The notes under the pieces are model-generated. The model had not been told where the DNA came from and ran no database searches. It worked only from the letters and a program-made list of their open reading frames with translations. Made by a program: the position numbers and the translations under genes. This document shows positions 55,385 through 63,644 of a stretch of DNA of 64,000 nucleotides, in pieces. The DNA comes from Bacteroides sp. GTDB taxonomy: Bacteria > Bacteroidota > Bacteroidia > Bacteroidales > Bacteroidaceae. The stretch is from NCBI RefSeq assembly GCF_030151085.1, contig NZ_JASLER010000094.1, positions 50,618-114,617 on the forward strand, given 5' to 3'. Position 1 is the stretch's first letter. The number at the start of each line of letters is the position of its first letter.

Positions 55385-56287
55385 TCACACCCCTCCCTCT
55401 CCTTTGCCAATACTCCACTGTTTCACGGAAGCCGCTAGGGACGAACCTATCCATCTGATCTCAATTTCTATATCTACCGGCACTTCCGAAGGTATCTCTC
55501 CTCCATTCTGCGCAAGAATGTCAGAAAAAGCTTTGTTCATATCCACTTCGGCCGGACGTACTTCACCATCTGGCAGATGAAGATTTAACTGTAAACGGTT
55601 GTCATATTGCTGCCCTTCTTGAGGATCGAGCAAGCCGAATAATCGTACGGAAGAAATACCCTCACAATCGGTCGCCCTCACCTTTTGCCGTACCTCGGCA
55701 ACGAATGTGACCGAAGTGGCAGGAGCTGCCGTAACGCTCTCGACCGAAGGTTGTCCCGTTAGCAGGCAGACGGAAGGATATACACCATACAAAGTACCTT
55801 CAATGTTGCTTATATTCCCTATACCCGTTAAACGGAAATTCAATCGAAGCGTTTTCACCAAAGGTCTGGGAACAGGAGTAAAATGAAGTGTATCCCTCAA
55901 TAACACCTCCATTTGTGATACTTCCCAAGTGTAAAGTTCTCCCGGCTGTACATCAGAAGTAAGACGGGCCGCTATACAATCTATGTTTTCTTGTGACACG
56001 AATTCTACTCCCTCTACATCCGTATTGTATGCCAGCAAACGGTAAATACCCGGCGGCAATGAACAAGAAAAAATATCCGCTGCAACCTCCTTATACACAT
56101 GGGGAGTAGCTGTGCCGCTTTCAGCATAAAAATGACAAGCTGCCAAAGAAGGCAAAGAGTATGCCTGCCAGTCGGGAGAAACAATAATATGTCCCTCATC
56201 CTTCCTGACTTCCAGCAAGCCTTCCGTACATCCTGTCAAAAGCAAAGCCAGCCCTATAACCCAAATTCCGTGTACAAATCTTATCAT
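55385..56287 (-). CDS. DUF5119-type lipoprotein (possible pilus anchor/accessory)
   Basis: A 300-aa lipoprotein, lipobox LLLTGCTE. The sequence (VSPDWQAYSLPS, PPGIYRLLAYNTDVEG, LHFTPVPRPLVKTLRLNFRL) fits DUF5119, a family found in Mfa/Fim pilus loci and likened to the FimB/Mfa2 anchor proteins. It sits between the OmpA/DUF3575 protein and the fimbrillin set, consistent with an anchoring role in the outer membrane. Not proven from sequence alone. Confidence 0.75.
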   Translation of the reverse strand: MIRFVHGIWVIGLALLLTGCTEGLLEVRKDEGHIIVSPDWQAYSLPSLAACHFYAESGTATPHVYKEVAADIFSCSLPPGIYRLLAYNTDVEGVEFVSQENIDCIAARLTSDVQPGELYTWEVSQMEVLLRDTLHFTPVPRPLVKTLRLNFRLTGIGNISNIEGTLYGVYPSVCLLTGQPSVESVTAAPATSVTFVAEVRQKVRATDCEGISSVRLFGLLDPQEGQQYDNRLQLNLHLPDGEVRPAEVDMNKAFSDILAQNGGEIPSEVPVDIEIEIRWIGSSLAASVKQWSIGKGEGGV

Positions 56288-56313
56288 ATCAACCAGTCAT
56301 ATTCTAAGCTATT

Positions 56314-57825
56314 TCATTTTCTACCAAAACGATAACTGATACTTATATTGATACCTGTCAAGCCAATACGATCGGCTGTCAGGTCATGATTCAAATAATA
56401 ATGCAGATTTTCCACATCATAAACATGGCCTACCGCTTTCTGATATCCTCCACGTGCACCGAGTTCAATGCCCCAATGTGCATTCAGCAACAGATAACAT
56501 CCCAAAGAGAGTCCTCCCTGCCAGTAAGTACCTGTATAGTTGGCCGTACCTTCTTCTACACGTTTAGCGTCCGTACTACGGCTATCAAAATCACCCATCT
56601 GCCCATAAACGCCGATATAGCACCACCGGTGTTTTCCATCTCCCTTAAACCAGAAACGAGGCTCCACACTATAAGCCGATACCCCCAAATGCTGGCGACT
56701 GCCGTCATAATCCCAATTGGCATATACACCCGTCAGGTTCACTGACCAATGTCGGGCAAAAAAAACTTCGGCAGAAAGGTTTGGCATAAACGTGGTATGC
56801 TCTAATTCAGACGTCATACCTGCCCAAGAAACAAAATTGGTCTTAACCGCTACCAGCGGCAGCAACCGGTTACGTTCCTTGCGTGCAACCCGGCGTTGCT
56901 CTTTCCAGGCAAGATACTCTTCATGCTGTTTCTTTTCATCCAGACGTCGGGATTCTTCCTCACGACTTTTCTCCTCATCAAGTCTCTCTTTTTCTACACG
57001 TTCCCGTTCTTGTTTTTCCATACCTGCACGTACAGCAGCTTCTTCTTCCATTTTTTTCTGCTCCGCCAAGCGATGTTCTTCCGCCTCGGTAACAGCACGT
57101 TCCCTGGCAAGTATCTCCTTAAATTCAGCTTCCGTCAATTTACGCTGATAGCGTTCCTCAATAATACGATGAAGGTCATACTCCACCACAATTTCCACTC
57201 GCCGCAACAAAGGAAAAAGCTCTTTAAACATACTGCGGTACGGAACTCCACCGTTCAAATCCATCAGTTTCTTTTCACGTCCTTTGAAAATATCTACCTT
57301 ATCAATAATTTCCAGCACTTCTGCTCTTTCGGGAAGTGTAGAGGCATCTACCAATTCCCGTAATTTATCCCAATCTTCCCCGATATAATGTACTTCCACC
57401 GGATAACGCTTAGCAAGCCCATATTCAAAATTCAGATAATTGCGGAACCCATTGGCGCGATCACGCGCCAATTGTTCATTCTGAATGTAACTACCTTCAA
57501 TAGAGCAGTAGCCCGTCAATGTAATCCGGCGAACATAAACCAGCGTATCTGCAAGCGATGTACGGATAAATCCATCCAGTTTATCCAGTTCGAAAGTATT
57601 GTTTCCATATCCTTTCTGTATTTGCCATCCTCCTTGTGGATAAGAAAAATAGCAATTCAAACTGGCAGTTCCGTCTTTTATTACACGCTTATACACCGAA
57701 TCCCTATACATATTAACAGGATTCAGTGTATCCACGTATATGCTGTTCCACGCATAGCCAGTAGCCGGGAACAAGCACACTAGAAACAAAACTGTCGCTT
57801 TTACATTCACACTTATGTCAATCAT
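56314..57825 (-). CDS. DUF3575 barrel protein with OmpA-like and coiled-coil regions
   Basis: A 503-aa envelope protein. A signal peptide (about 1-25, ending GYA) is followed by an OmpA-like periplasmic segment (about 70-215; TGYCSIEGSY, NEQLARDRANGFRNYL), a Glu/Arg-rich coiled coil (about 230-325) and a C-terminal DUF3575 beta-barrel (about 330-503; VKTNFVSWAG to YRFGRK). It is probably a peptidoglycan-linked outer-membrane component of pilus assembly. Spacing to neighbours is 20-30 bp. Confidence 0.82.
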   Translation of the reverse strand: MIDISVNVKATVLFLVCLFPATGYAWNSIYVDTLNPVNMYRDSVYKRVIKDGTASLNCYFSYPQGGWQIQKGYGNNTFELDKLDGFIRTSLADTLVYVRRITLTGYCSIEGSYIQNEQLARDRANGFRNYLNFEYGLAKRYPVEVHYIGEDWDKLRELVDASTLPERAEVLEIIDKVDIFKGREKKLMDLNGGVPYRSMFKELFPLLRRVEIVVEYDLHRIIEERYQRKLTEAEFKEILARERAVTEAEEHRLAEQKKMEEEAAVRAGMEKQERERVEKERLDEEKSREEESRRLDEKKQHEEYLAWKEQRRVARKERNRLLPLVAVKTNFVSWAGMTSELEHTTFMPNLSAEVFFARHWSVNLTGVYANWDYDGSRQHLGVSAYSVEPRFWFKGDGKHRWCYIGVYGQMGDFDSRSTDAKRVEEGTANYTGTYWQGGLSLGCYLLLNAHWGIELGARGGYQKAVGHVYDVENLHYYLNHDLTADRIGLTGINISISYRFGRK

Positions 57826-57846
57826 TATTCTCTATTTCTTAATTGT

Positions 57847-58032
57847 TCAGGGCATTTCTGTTTCCTGCTGTCCTGTATCCACGTCTGTATCCATATCTAC
57901 TGTAATGTCTACCCCATCCTTTTTTCCATCCGGCGCAGGACAATCACCCAAATCATCCGGAATACATCCGCCAAGCCCAATCAGCAGTCCCAGCATCACC
58001 ACCCCTTTTCCTATTCTTCCCATAATTGTCAA
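57847..58032 (-). CDS. Small lipoprotein, FimB/Mfa2-like N-terminal fragment?
   Basis: A 61-aa lipoprotein with lipobox LIGLGGC and then IPDDLGDCP. That C-x-DDL-x-CP pattern resembles the mature N-terminus of FimB/Mfa2 anchor proteins, but it ends after an Asp/Thr-rich tail. It could be a truncated anchor gene or a genuine short lipoprotein. It lies 14 bp after the pilin gene. Confidence 0.5.
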   Translation of the reverse strand: MTIMGRIGKGVVMLGLLIGLGGCIPDDLGDCPAPDGKKDGVDITVDMDTDVDTGQQETEMP

Positions 58033-58046
58033 TTATCAATTGTCAA

Positions 58047-59240
58047 CTAATTAAGTTCCACCTCCTGCACAATTTGTAGTGTCCAGTCGTCCACACTCAC
58101 CGTCAACTCAAGGTTCGAAGCGGTAACTTCTTCACCCGGGGTACTTTCACCATCTCCCTTGATAACTGCTTTAATGCGGTAATCACGATTACGCGCAATA
58201 GTACCATCGCCAATACCTGTTTGCGAAGGATCGGAAGGAGTAATGCTCGTACCGGCTTGCGAACGATTCACAACGATAGGATAATAAACGTAAACAGCCG
58301 GTTTGGGACCTTTGCCATCCGGATCGAAATAACCGGACAACACCAACTTAGTGCGATTCGTAGCATCATTATTGGCAAAAGCATAAAACCAGTAAGGGAC
58401 TGCATATTCTTCATTAGTTATTTCAACCCCTCCCGGCGGAGTAACATCGTTCAATAAAAATCCGGCTCCTTGAGTCCATAAAAGTGAACCATCCGTTTGT
58501 TCCTGTACCATTCCTCCATGGAGCCAGGTAGGTTGTGCAGGCATAGTCTGATCCACATCTCCCGGAGATACACAAGAAGCCTCTAAGGCATTGCAAAGGA
58601 AAACACGATCCAAAGTAAAAGTTGCGTTGCTATGTTCAAGTCCAAAATCAGAACGAATGCCTGCTATGGAAATACGTGCTACCAATCGTGAAAGCTTGAC
58701 CGAAACAGCTACAGATTTATCAGCTTCCAAATTTACTTTCTCATTACTGATACCCGACATCGGCAGTAAGTCGGATGCTTGTTGACCATTGCGAACAGTC
58801 TGCACCAACCCTACGGTTTTACCTATAAACTCATTCTTGTTCTGTACGCCGCTAAAAGTACCTTCGGGTACATTGGCTACAACAATTATCTCACACGTTC
58901 CGGGAGAGCACAGGATTTTATCCGCCTTCACTTTGCCGGAATTGTCAGAAGTTATGTTCGGTTCAACAATTGTGTTTACCGAGCCATCGGCAAAAAACAA
59001 CCCTACTGTCAATCTATGAATGGTCGCCTCATTATCAGGAAGGGCATTGCCTGTAGCTCGCGTATCGGCAGGATTCCCCCCCGAAAGGGTCAATTGAAGA
59101 CCGGCAGTCTTTCCCATAGGACGCCGTGAATTTTCTTCCTCGCCACTGCAAGAGGCAAACATAGCAAAGACTATAGCAAGCAACCAGCTAAATAGACAAA
59201 TGCCGCTAATCTTCATCATTTTTTCACATTTGATTTTCAT
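58047..59240 (-). CDS. Mfa1/FimA-like major pilin (fimbrillin)
   Basis: A 397-aa lipoprotein (lipobox FASCSG) of the Mfa1/FimA type V pilin family. It contains LSGGNPADTRATGN (Arg-processing-like site), FFADGSVNTIV, GTCEIIVVANVPEG and VSVKLSRLVARISIAG, the typical strand order, ending TVSVDDWTLQIVQEVELN (C-terminal strand). An ATG at 59267 overlaps the upstream stop by 1 nt (TAATG), so coupling from there is possible; 59240 is chosen for a shorter leader. It is the first pilin in the operon and likely the shaft subunit. Confidence 0.82.
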   Translation of the reverse strand: MKIKCEKMMKISGICLFSWLLAIVFAMFASCSGEEENSRRPMGKTAGLQLTLSGGNPADTRATGNALPDNEATIHRLTVGLFFADGSVNTIVEPNITSDNSGKVKADKILCSPGTCEIIVVANVPEGTFSGVQNKNEFIGKTVGLVQTVRNGQQASDLLPMSGISNEKVNLEADKSVAVSVKLSRLVARISIAGIRSDFGLEHSNATFTLDRVFLCNALEASCVSPGDVDQTMPAQPTWLHGGMVQEQTDGSLLWTQGAGFLLNDVTPPGGVEITNEEYAVPYWFYAFANNDATNRTKLVLSGYFDPDGKGPKPAVYVYYPIVVNRSQAGTSITPSDPSQTGIGDGTIARNRDYRIKAVIKGDGESTPGEEVTASNLELTVSVDDWTLQIVQEVELN

Positions 59241-59266
59241 ACGTATATCTATTTTATTACCATTCA

Positions 59267-60247
59267 TTAAAACAGGTTTCTACGACTTCTCAGTTCTTCC
59301 AGCACCTCACCGGCACGTTCCACACCACCAGTGACAGCCATTTCAAGATAGAGTTCCGCCTTCTCACGGTTGCCTTCGAGCATACAAAGCACTCCCATAT
59401 TATTGAATGCCTCCGGTCGGGTTACAAAACGGGAAAGATAGTGCCGTGCCTTACGGGTATCACGTTTGCTCAAAGCTATGGCAGCTGCATTGATATTAGC
59501 CTCCGGACTTTCGGGAAATAGACGAGCGGCAAGATCGAAAACATCATTGAATTCGGCCGAACCGGGTGTAAAGCTATTGGCTAGTGAAAACAAACACCCC
59601 AATGTGACACAACCAGCACCCGAAGCAGGCAGGGTACAATTTTCGTTCTCCATAGAAACCGGTAGAAAATTAACCCATGAGAGGCAACGTACATCCACAT
59701 TCTTTTCAAGTCCCGGTACTTCCACATCGGGCAGAAGAATACCCGAGGCTATCTTATCATTATAGATACCAGCTTCTTTACCATTGCATCCACACTCTTC
59801 GGCCCGCAAGGATAGATCACTCTCCGTCATCCATTCACGAAAAGGAACAGCAACCTTATATGTAAAGCGCCGCGTAGAGTTATGGTCATTTCTCAGCACC
59901 ACGGAGGGAGTAGCGGTTTTCTGCTCCATCCTTTTCTTCTTTGGATTTTTCACTCCCAAAACCTGAGTACGCTCATAAACTTTCTGCTTCTCACTACCAT
60001 TGATAAGAATGGAAGGCAATAAAAGTCTCTGATCTACAGCGGAAAGGAAAGGAGTCAGGGTCAGAGACTCATCAGAAGGCATTTGCAGACCTTCATAGTT
60101 TATGTCCATTTGGACATGCAACTGACCACCCGAAAGAGAAAAACTCCGACGGGTAACCTGTATCTGCCCCATGTATGCCTCTTGTCCGCAAAGTGGCATC
60201 AAAGGCAAAAGCAGCGATAACAAGCTATAAAACAACTTTTTGTTCAT
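59267..60247 (-). CDS. DUF3868 protein with TPR (pilus assembly)
   Basis: A 326-aa exported protein with signal peptide (about 1-21, ending LCGQ), a DUF3868 beta-domain (about 22-130, GQIQVTRRSFSLSGGQLHVQ) and C-terminal TPR-like helices (about 225-320). DUF3868 genes usually accompany DUF3575 and Mfa1-type pilin genes in Bacteroidota. The start at 60247 is preferred; an ATG ten codons earlier lacks a leader. It abuts the pilin gene. Confidence 0.85.
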   Translation of the reverse strand: MNKKLFYSLLSLLLPLMPLCGQEAYMGQIQVTRRSFSLSGGQLHVQMDINYEGLQMPSDESLTLTPFLSAVDQRLLLPSILINGSEKQKVYERTQVLGVKNPKKKRMEQKTATPSVVLRNDHNSTRRFTYKVAVPFREWMTESDLSLRAEECGCNGKEAGIYNDKIASGILLPDVEVPGLEKNVDVRCLSWVNFLPVSMENENCTLPASGAGCVTLGCLFSLANSFTPGSAEFNDVFDLAARLFPESPEANINAAAIALSKRDTRKARHYLSRFVTRPEAFNNMGVLCMLEGNREKAELYLEMAVTGGVERAGEVLEELRSRRNLF

Positions 60248-60296
60248 CTGGTTATTTACGTTTTTACAATTATTCAATTACCTGTTTCTATTTATT

Positions 60297-60911
60297 CTAT
60301 TGAATGATATACACTAATGATATCGCTGCCTGAGTGGGGCCCAAATAACTCTTGCTACCCGCACGGCCCAATTTTTCACCACAATGACCGCACCGATAAC
60401 GATCATAGCGGACATAAGCAGCACCTAACCCTAAACTTGCTTCAAGACCCCAATGTGGAGCCAGCACCCAATGGTAACCGTATGAAATACCCGCTCCCAA
60501 TGCCCAGCCCTCATAACGATTGTTACGTGCACCTTCCAACATATTGAAAGGCAAACGAATATCTCCTACATTAAATCGTCCACCTAACAAATGTGCACCG
60601 AAAAAGTGCCCTGCAAACGAAGAGCAAAGCCAATGGCGAATCTCCGACCGTAGTACCCAATGTTTCCAGCGCTTACTATCATCCGGTGCAAATGGTTGAT
60701 AGTGAGCAGAGACATCCAATGTCCAACCGGGTGACAAAGCTAATTCCATCCCCAGATTGGGAGATATAAGAGCATCGGACAATAGATTACTTTTCACTGC
60801 AACAGTCTGCCCATGCAAATTCGCACAAGTACTCCACAATACTAATATTAGCAACAAGCTTGTTTTAGTCGCTCTCTCCAACACCATATTTTCATTCCAT
60901 ATTTTCATCAT
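60297..60911 (-). CDS. DUF3575 outer-membrane beta-barrel protein
   Basis: A 204-aa protein with signal peptide (about 10-35, ending LHGQ) and an eight-strand-type barrel (VKSNLLSDALISPNLGMELA, SYGYHWVLAPHWGLEASLGL) typical of DUF3575. A short CGHCGEK loop near residue 180 is Cys-rich. It begins directly at the stop of the Rrf2-like gene (TGA then ATG), so it is translationally coupled. It is the first structural gene of the pilus operon. Confidence 0.85.
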   Translation of the reverse strand: MMKIWNENMVLERATKTSLLLILVLWSTCANLHGQTVAVKSNLLSDALISPNLGMELALSPGWTLDVSAHYQPFAPDDSKRWKHWVLRSEIRHWLCSSFAGHFFGAHLLGGRFNVGDIRLPFNMLEGARNNRYEGWALGAGISYGYHWVLAPHWGLEASLGLGAAYVRYDRYRCGHCGEKLGRAGSKSYLGPTQAAISLVYIIQ

Positions 60912-61304
60912 TCAAAAGTCAATCACATGTACATCACATAATAAAGTACAAAGTGTCTGATTCACCACACCCAATTTTAAAGCTCCCGTACCATAATGAT
61001 AATGCTTGTAAATACGTTCTTCATTTGCCAATGGATTTACCAGATTAATATTCTCATCAATAGCCAATAATAATTGGTACAGAGTAATTTCCGAAAGACA
61101 TAGGCACAAAGCATAGGAATTACAGTTTCCTGCATTCATATCAGGAAGTAAACGAATAAGACCTGCTGCGCACAACTGATCCAAAATCGTTGAACATTCA
61201 GGCGCACACGAAGTCGCTCCCATTCTTTTGGGACATAAATGGGATTGGCGATATGCAATCTCATGTAGTATATCTATTGCCTTTTGCGTTCGTTTTGTCA
61301 ACAT
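60912..61304 (-). CDS. Rrf2-like winged-helix regulator
   Basis: A 130-aa cytoplasmic protein with Rrf2-like features: a winged-helix N-terminus (KRTQKAIDILHEIAYRQ, STILDQLCAAGLIRLLPD) and the family's C-terminal SEITLYQLLLAIDENINLV. It has nine Cys (24, 33, 37, 45, 61, 67, 69, 119, 123), unlike the IscR cluster pattern, so a metal or redox centre is possible but unproven. It is the first gene after the invertible segment and is coupled to DUF3575, so it is probably the regulator of the pilus operon. Confidence 0.72.
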   Translation of the reverse strand: MLTKRTQKAIDILHEIAYRQSHLCPKRMGATSCAPECSTILDQLCAAGLIRLLPDMNAGNCNSYALCLCLSEITLYQLLLAIDENINLVNPLANEERIYKHYHYGTGALKLGVVNQTLCTLLCDVHVIDF

Positions 61305-61335
61305 ATTTGTCGTACCATTTTAAGATATAAGGTTA

Positions 61336-61351
61336 TTACTTCATAAGTAAC
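61336..61351 (+). repeat. Inverted repeat left (IRL) of the switch segment
   Basis: TTACTTCATAAGTAAC. The core is itself a near-palindrome (TTACTT / AAGTAA with CAT spacer), as expected for a tyrosine-recombinase crossover site. It matches the reverse complement of 61627-61642 over 16 of 16 bases. Confidence 0.8.
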
Positions 61352-61626
61352 GGATAGATACATATAAAATCTATATTTAATTAATATCACCAGTGCATAA
61401 ACAGTTATATATCCGTATATATAGATAATATACGGGATTATCTACTCCTTCCTTTCGGTCAGAAAAAGAGGGTTAGAAAACTATGTCCTAAAATCAAATC
61501 TAGTTAGAGAATTTCAAACCCAAAGAATGCTTATTTTTAAAATGCGTGATTAAAAAGAGAAAAAAAGGACTTTTTCTTTTTCTTTTTCAAGTATTATATA
61601 TATTTTTGCGGCTATATAAGAACTCT
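61352..61626. promoter_or_regulatory. Putative invertible promoter segment
   Basis: A 275-bp gene-free, AT-rich stretch between two 16-bp inverted repeats, between the pilus operon and the recombinase. It holds a minus-strand promoter candidate facing the pilus genes (-33 TTTG 61521-61524, 18 bp, -7 TAGATTTG 61495-61502) and a plus-strand candidate (-7 TATTTTTG 61601-61608, T-rich -33). Which orientation is 'on' cannot be fixed by sequence; the minus one has the better -33. Confidence 0.65.
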
Positions 61627-61642
61627 GTTACTTATGAAGTAA
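61627..61642 (-). repeat. Inverted repeat right (IRR) of the switch segment
   Basis: GTTACTTATGAAGTAA, the exact reverse complement of IRL, 56 bp from the recombinase gene's 3' end. Confidence 0.8.
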
Positions 61643-61698
61643 CTTACACCTATCTATTTGTTTTCCAGCGCTTTTGTTTGTTTTTCTATTACTAAGTA

Positions 61699-62670
61699 TC
61701 AGCCAAGTATATAATGAATTATTACCTTGTTTGCTTTTTCCAAAGTTCGATTATCAAACTGCTTTAAGTAACCTTCCGTAGTAGTTATAGAAGCATGCCC
61801 TAAAGCTTCTGAAATAACCTCAACAGGTATTCCACAGCGTTTTGCTACAGTAGCCCATGTATGACGGGCGGTATACGAAGAAACTCTATGTCCAATACCA
61901 CGCTTACGAGACAATTGGGATAATCTCAAATTTAACAACCTCAAGACTCGCTGATACTCTTGATAAGCCTGCTTTCCAGTAAATGTTCCATCAAGAATAT
62001 CAAGTAAATATGGAGAATTAGGGTCAGGATGAGCGTAATAACGAAGCAAAACCATAGCCTCAGGAGTAACTTCAATAGAAAGCGGCATTCCAGTCTTATA
62101 ACGACGAATCATCAGATATCCGTCACGCAAGTCAGACTTGCGGAGGTGCGCTAAATCAACGAATGGCATACCATGAAAACGAAGCATTAACTCCAAGCAA
62201 GCACGTGCCCACAGAAGATTATGACGAGAGTACGAATCAGGCTCATTTTCTACAATAGTATTATCATCTCCTTGCTGATCCTTTGCAAGCTCACCCTCAT
62301 CAGACAACATCCTACGCATTTCATCGCCTTCTAATGCACGTTTATGATTGACCTGTCTCCCCGTAAAAACTCCTTTGAAATGGTGAGGTATATAAGGAAC
62401 AATCCCTGCATCAACAGCACGATTATACACTGCACGAATCATACGCATATAAGTGGAAATAGTATTCCAAAGCAACTGATGCGCCAGTAGATACGCCTGG
62501 TAATCTTTTAGCCATGCAGGAGTTATTTCCTCTAGTCGCACAGCAACACCACCATAATTGAGTGCAGCCTTCAGAGCACAACGATAGACATGAGCGGTAC
62601 TGTAACGACCACTGTTTTCCAAATCCGTTATTACGGACAACATGAAATCATTCATTTTACATTCATTCAT
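61699..62670 (-). CDS. Tyrosine recombinase (probable DNA invertase)
   Basis: A 323-aa integrase-type recombinase with a SAM-like core-binding domain (about 1-100) and a catalytic domain (about 110-323). The conserved residues seen are Lys192 (YKTG), Arg269 (SYTARHTW), His292 (LGHAS) and nucleophile Tyr301 (TTTEGYL). The first Arg of the family is at the F-R-G-M position in related Bacteroides proteins, but here it reads RFHGMPF (His166, Arg164 two residues before). It lies beside the inverted repeats and the pilus operon, the classic arrangement of Bacteroides promoter-inverting recombinases. Confidence 0.88.
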   Translation of the reverse strand: MNECKMNDFMLSVITDLENSGRYSTAHVYRCALKAALNYGGVAVRLEEITPAWLKDYQAYLLAHQLLWNTISTYMRMIRAVYNRAVDAGIVPYIPHHFKGVFTGRQVNHKRALEGDEMRRMLSDEGELAKDQQGDDNTIVENEPDSYSRHNLLWARACLELMLRFHGMPFVDLAHLRKSDLRDGYLMIRRYKTGMPLSIEVTPEAMVLLRYYAHPDPNSPYLLDILDGTFTGKQAYQEYQRVLRLLNLRLSQLSRKRGIGHRVSSYTARHTWATVAKRCGIPVEVISEALGHASITTTEGYLKQFDNRTLEKANKVIIHYILG

Positions 62671-62801
62671 AACAATTATTTTTTTATATAAAACATATAG
62701 AGAACTGATTTCCAGATAACAGTATTATCATAGCAATGTTTCATTACATATTATTTTTATTACTCATCTTAACTAAGACTAATATCCTTGTTAATTTGTC
62801 A

Positions 62802-62809
62802 TACTTTTG
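62802..62809 (+). promoter_or_regulatory. Candidate -7 element for the 155-aa gene
   Basis: TACTTTTG, followed by a leader of about 240 nt before the start at 63054, in the 383-bp gap after the recombinase gene. Confidence 0.45.
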
Positions 62810-62834
62810 CACTTGAAGTATGAGAAGCATCCTT

Positions 62835-62893
62835 TTCCCCGGTGAGAAGCCAACCGTTCCTCACCGAGAAACACCCTGTTCCTCACCGGGGAA
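62835..62893. repeat. Three imperfect TTCCYCACCGRGAA-type repeats in the leader
   Basis: TTCCCCGGTGAGAA (reverse orientation), TTCCTCACCGAGAA and TTCCTCACCGGGGAA at about 22-bp spacing. The first and last can pair to form a large hairpin (CCCCGGTGAG with CTCACCGGGG) in the long 5' leader. Confidence 0.7.
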
Positions 62894-63053
62894 CGACCTG
62901 ATCGACACCGAATTTTAACAGGATGTTTAACATACTATTATTCAATGTTTTAGCGAGACCGTTCAATTCAAACTTCACACATACGGTTTCGAACTCCCAA
63001 CGGGGAGTACAAGCATAAACAACCAGAGTTAAAAATTAAAACATTGAAAGTCA

Positions 63054-63521
63054 ATGATGACAATCTGTCTAAATGTAGAGCCTTGTCTGGCGCACTACAT
63101 GTATGCCCGTTATGCCAACAGCATACGAGAAGGTGCAATCAAACTGAGTTATAAAACCAATCTTTACCACATTCTGCTGGAACTAACCATCCCTCGTCCT
63201 AAAGAAGTATCATGGAAAGAAACCGGTAATCTCACCCTCACCCTACCAGTTCCTAATATCGGCAAAGATCCCAGAACCTACAATTTTCTGAGTGCGGAAA
63301 GTGTGCGCTTTTTCGCAAAAGAAATCAACCGCCAGATGCGCAGGGAGATGATAATCTACCTCACAGAGGAAAAATTCGAACATGGCATTATGTACAAACG
63401 TTCACTCCTCCATTTCATTACAGAATATGATATGGAGGAACTGGTAAATGAAGACACCCTAATGAAGCATTTCCAGCTATGGAGGAAGAAAGAGAAGGAA
63501 GATAGAAGGAATAGAGTATAA
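63054..63521 (+). CDS. Unrecognised basic 155-aa protein
   Basis: A 155-aa soluble protein without signal peptide or membrane segment. The C-terminus is very charged (LWRKKEKEDRRNRV), and the middle includes ESVRFFAKEINRQMRREM. I do not recognise the family, though its long, repeat-containing leader is a pattern I associate with Bacteroides accessory loci. The start (ATGATG at 63054/63057) is clear. It may belong to a mobile or defence island with the next gene. Confidence 0.7.
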   Translation: MMTICLNVEPCLAHYMYARYANSIREGAIKLSYKTNLYHILLELTIPRPKEVSWKETGNLTLTLPVPNIGKDPRTYNFLSAESVRFFAKEINRQMRREMIIYLTEEKFEHGIMYKRSLLHFITEYDMEELVNEDTLMKHFQLWRKKEKEDRRNRV

Positions 63522-63578
63522 GAATGGAAAATTATAAAAAATAAATAGCCTAAAGTTATCATGTTAAATATTTTTTCA

Positions 63579-63586
63579 TACATTTG
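63579..63586 (+). promoter_or_regulatory. Candidate -7 element for the right-edge gene
   Basis: TACATTTG, 59 bp before the start at 63645. Confidence 0.5.
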
Positions 63587-63644
63587 TCAAAATGCAGTTA
63601 TATTTTTTGCTTTGTATCATAAATTAATGATTTAAGATAAGGAA

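Noticed and set aside
61699..62670. Integrase of an integrated mobile element
   Set aside because: No att-type direct repeats, tRNA junction or mobilisation genes are seen; nearby inverted repeats fit a promoter switch better.
62835..62893. CRISPR array
   Set aside because: Only three imperfect repeats, in mixed orientation, with no unique spacers of constant length and no cas genes.
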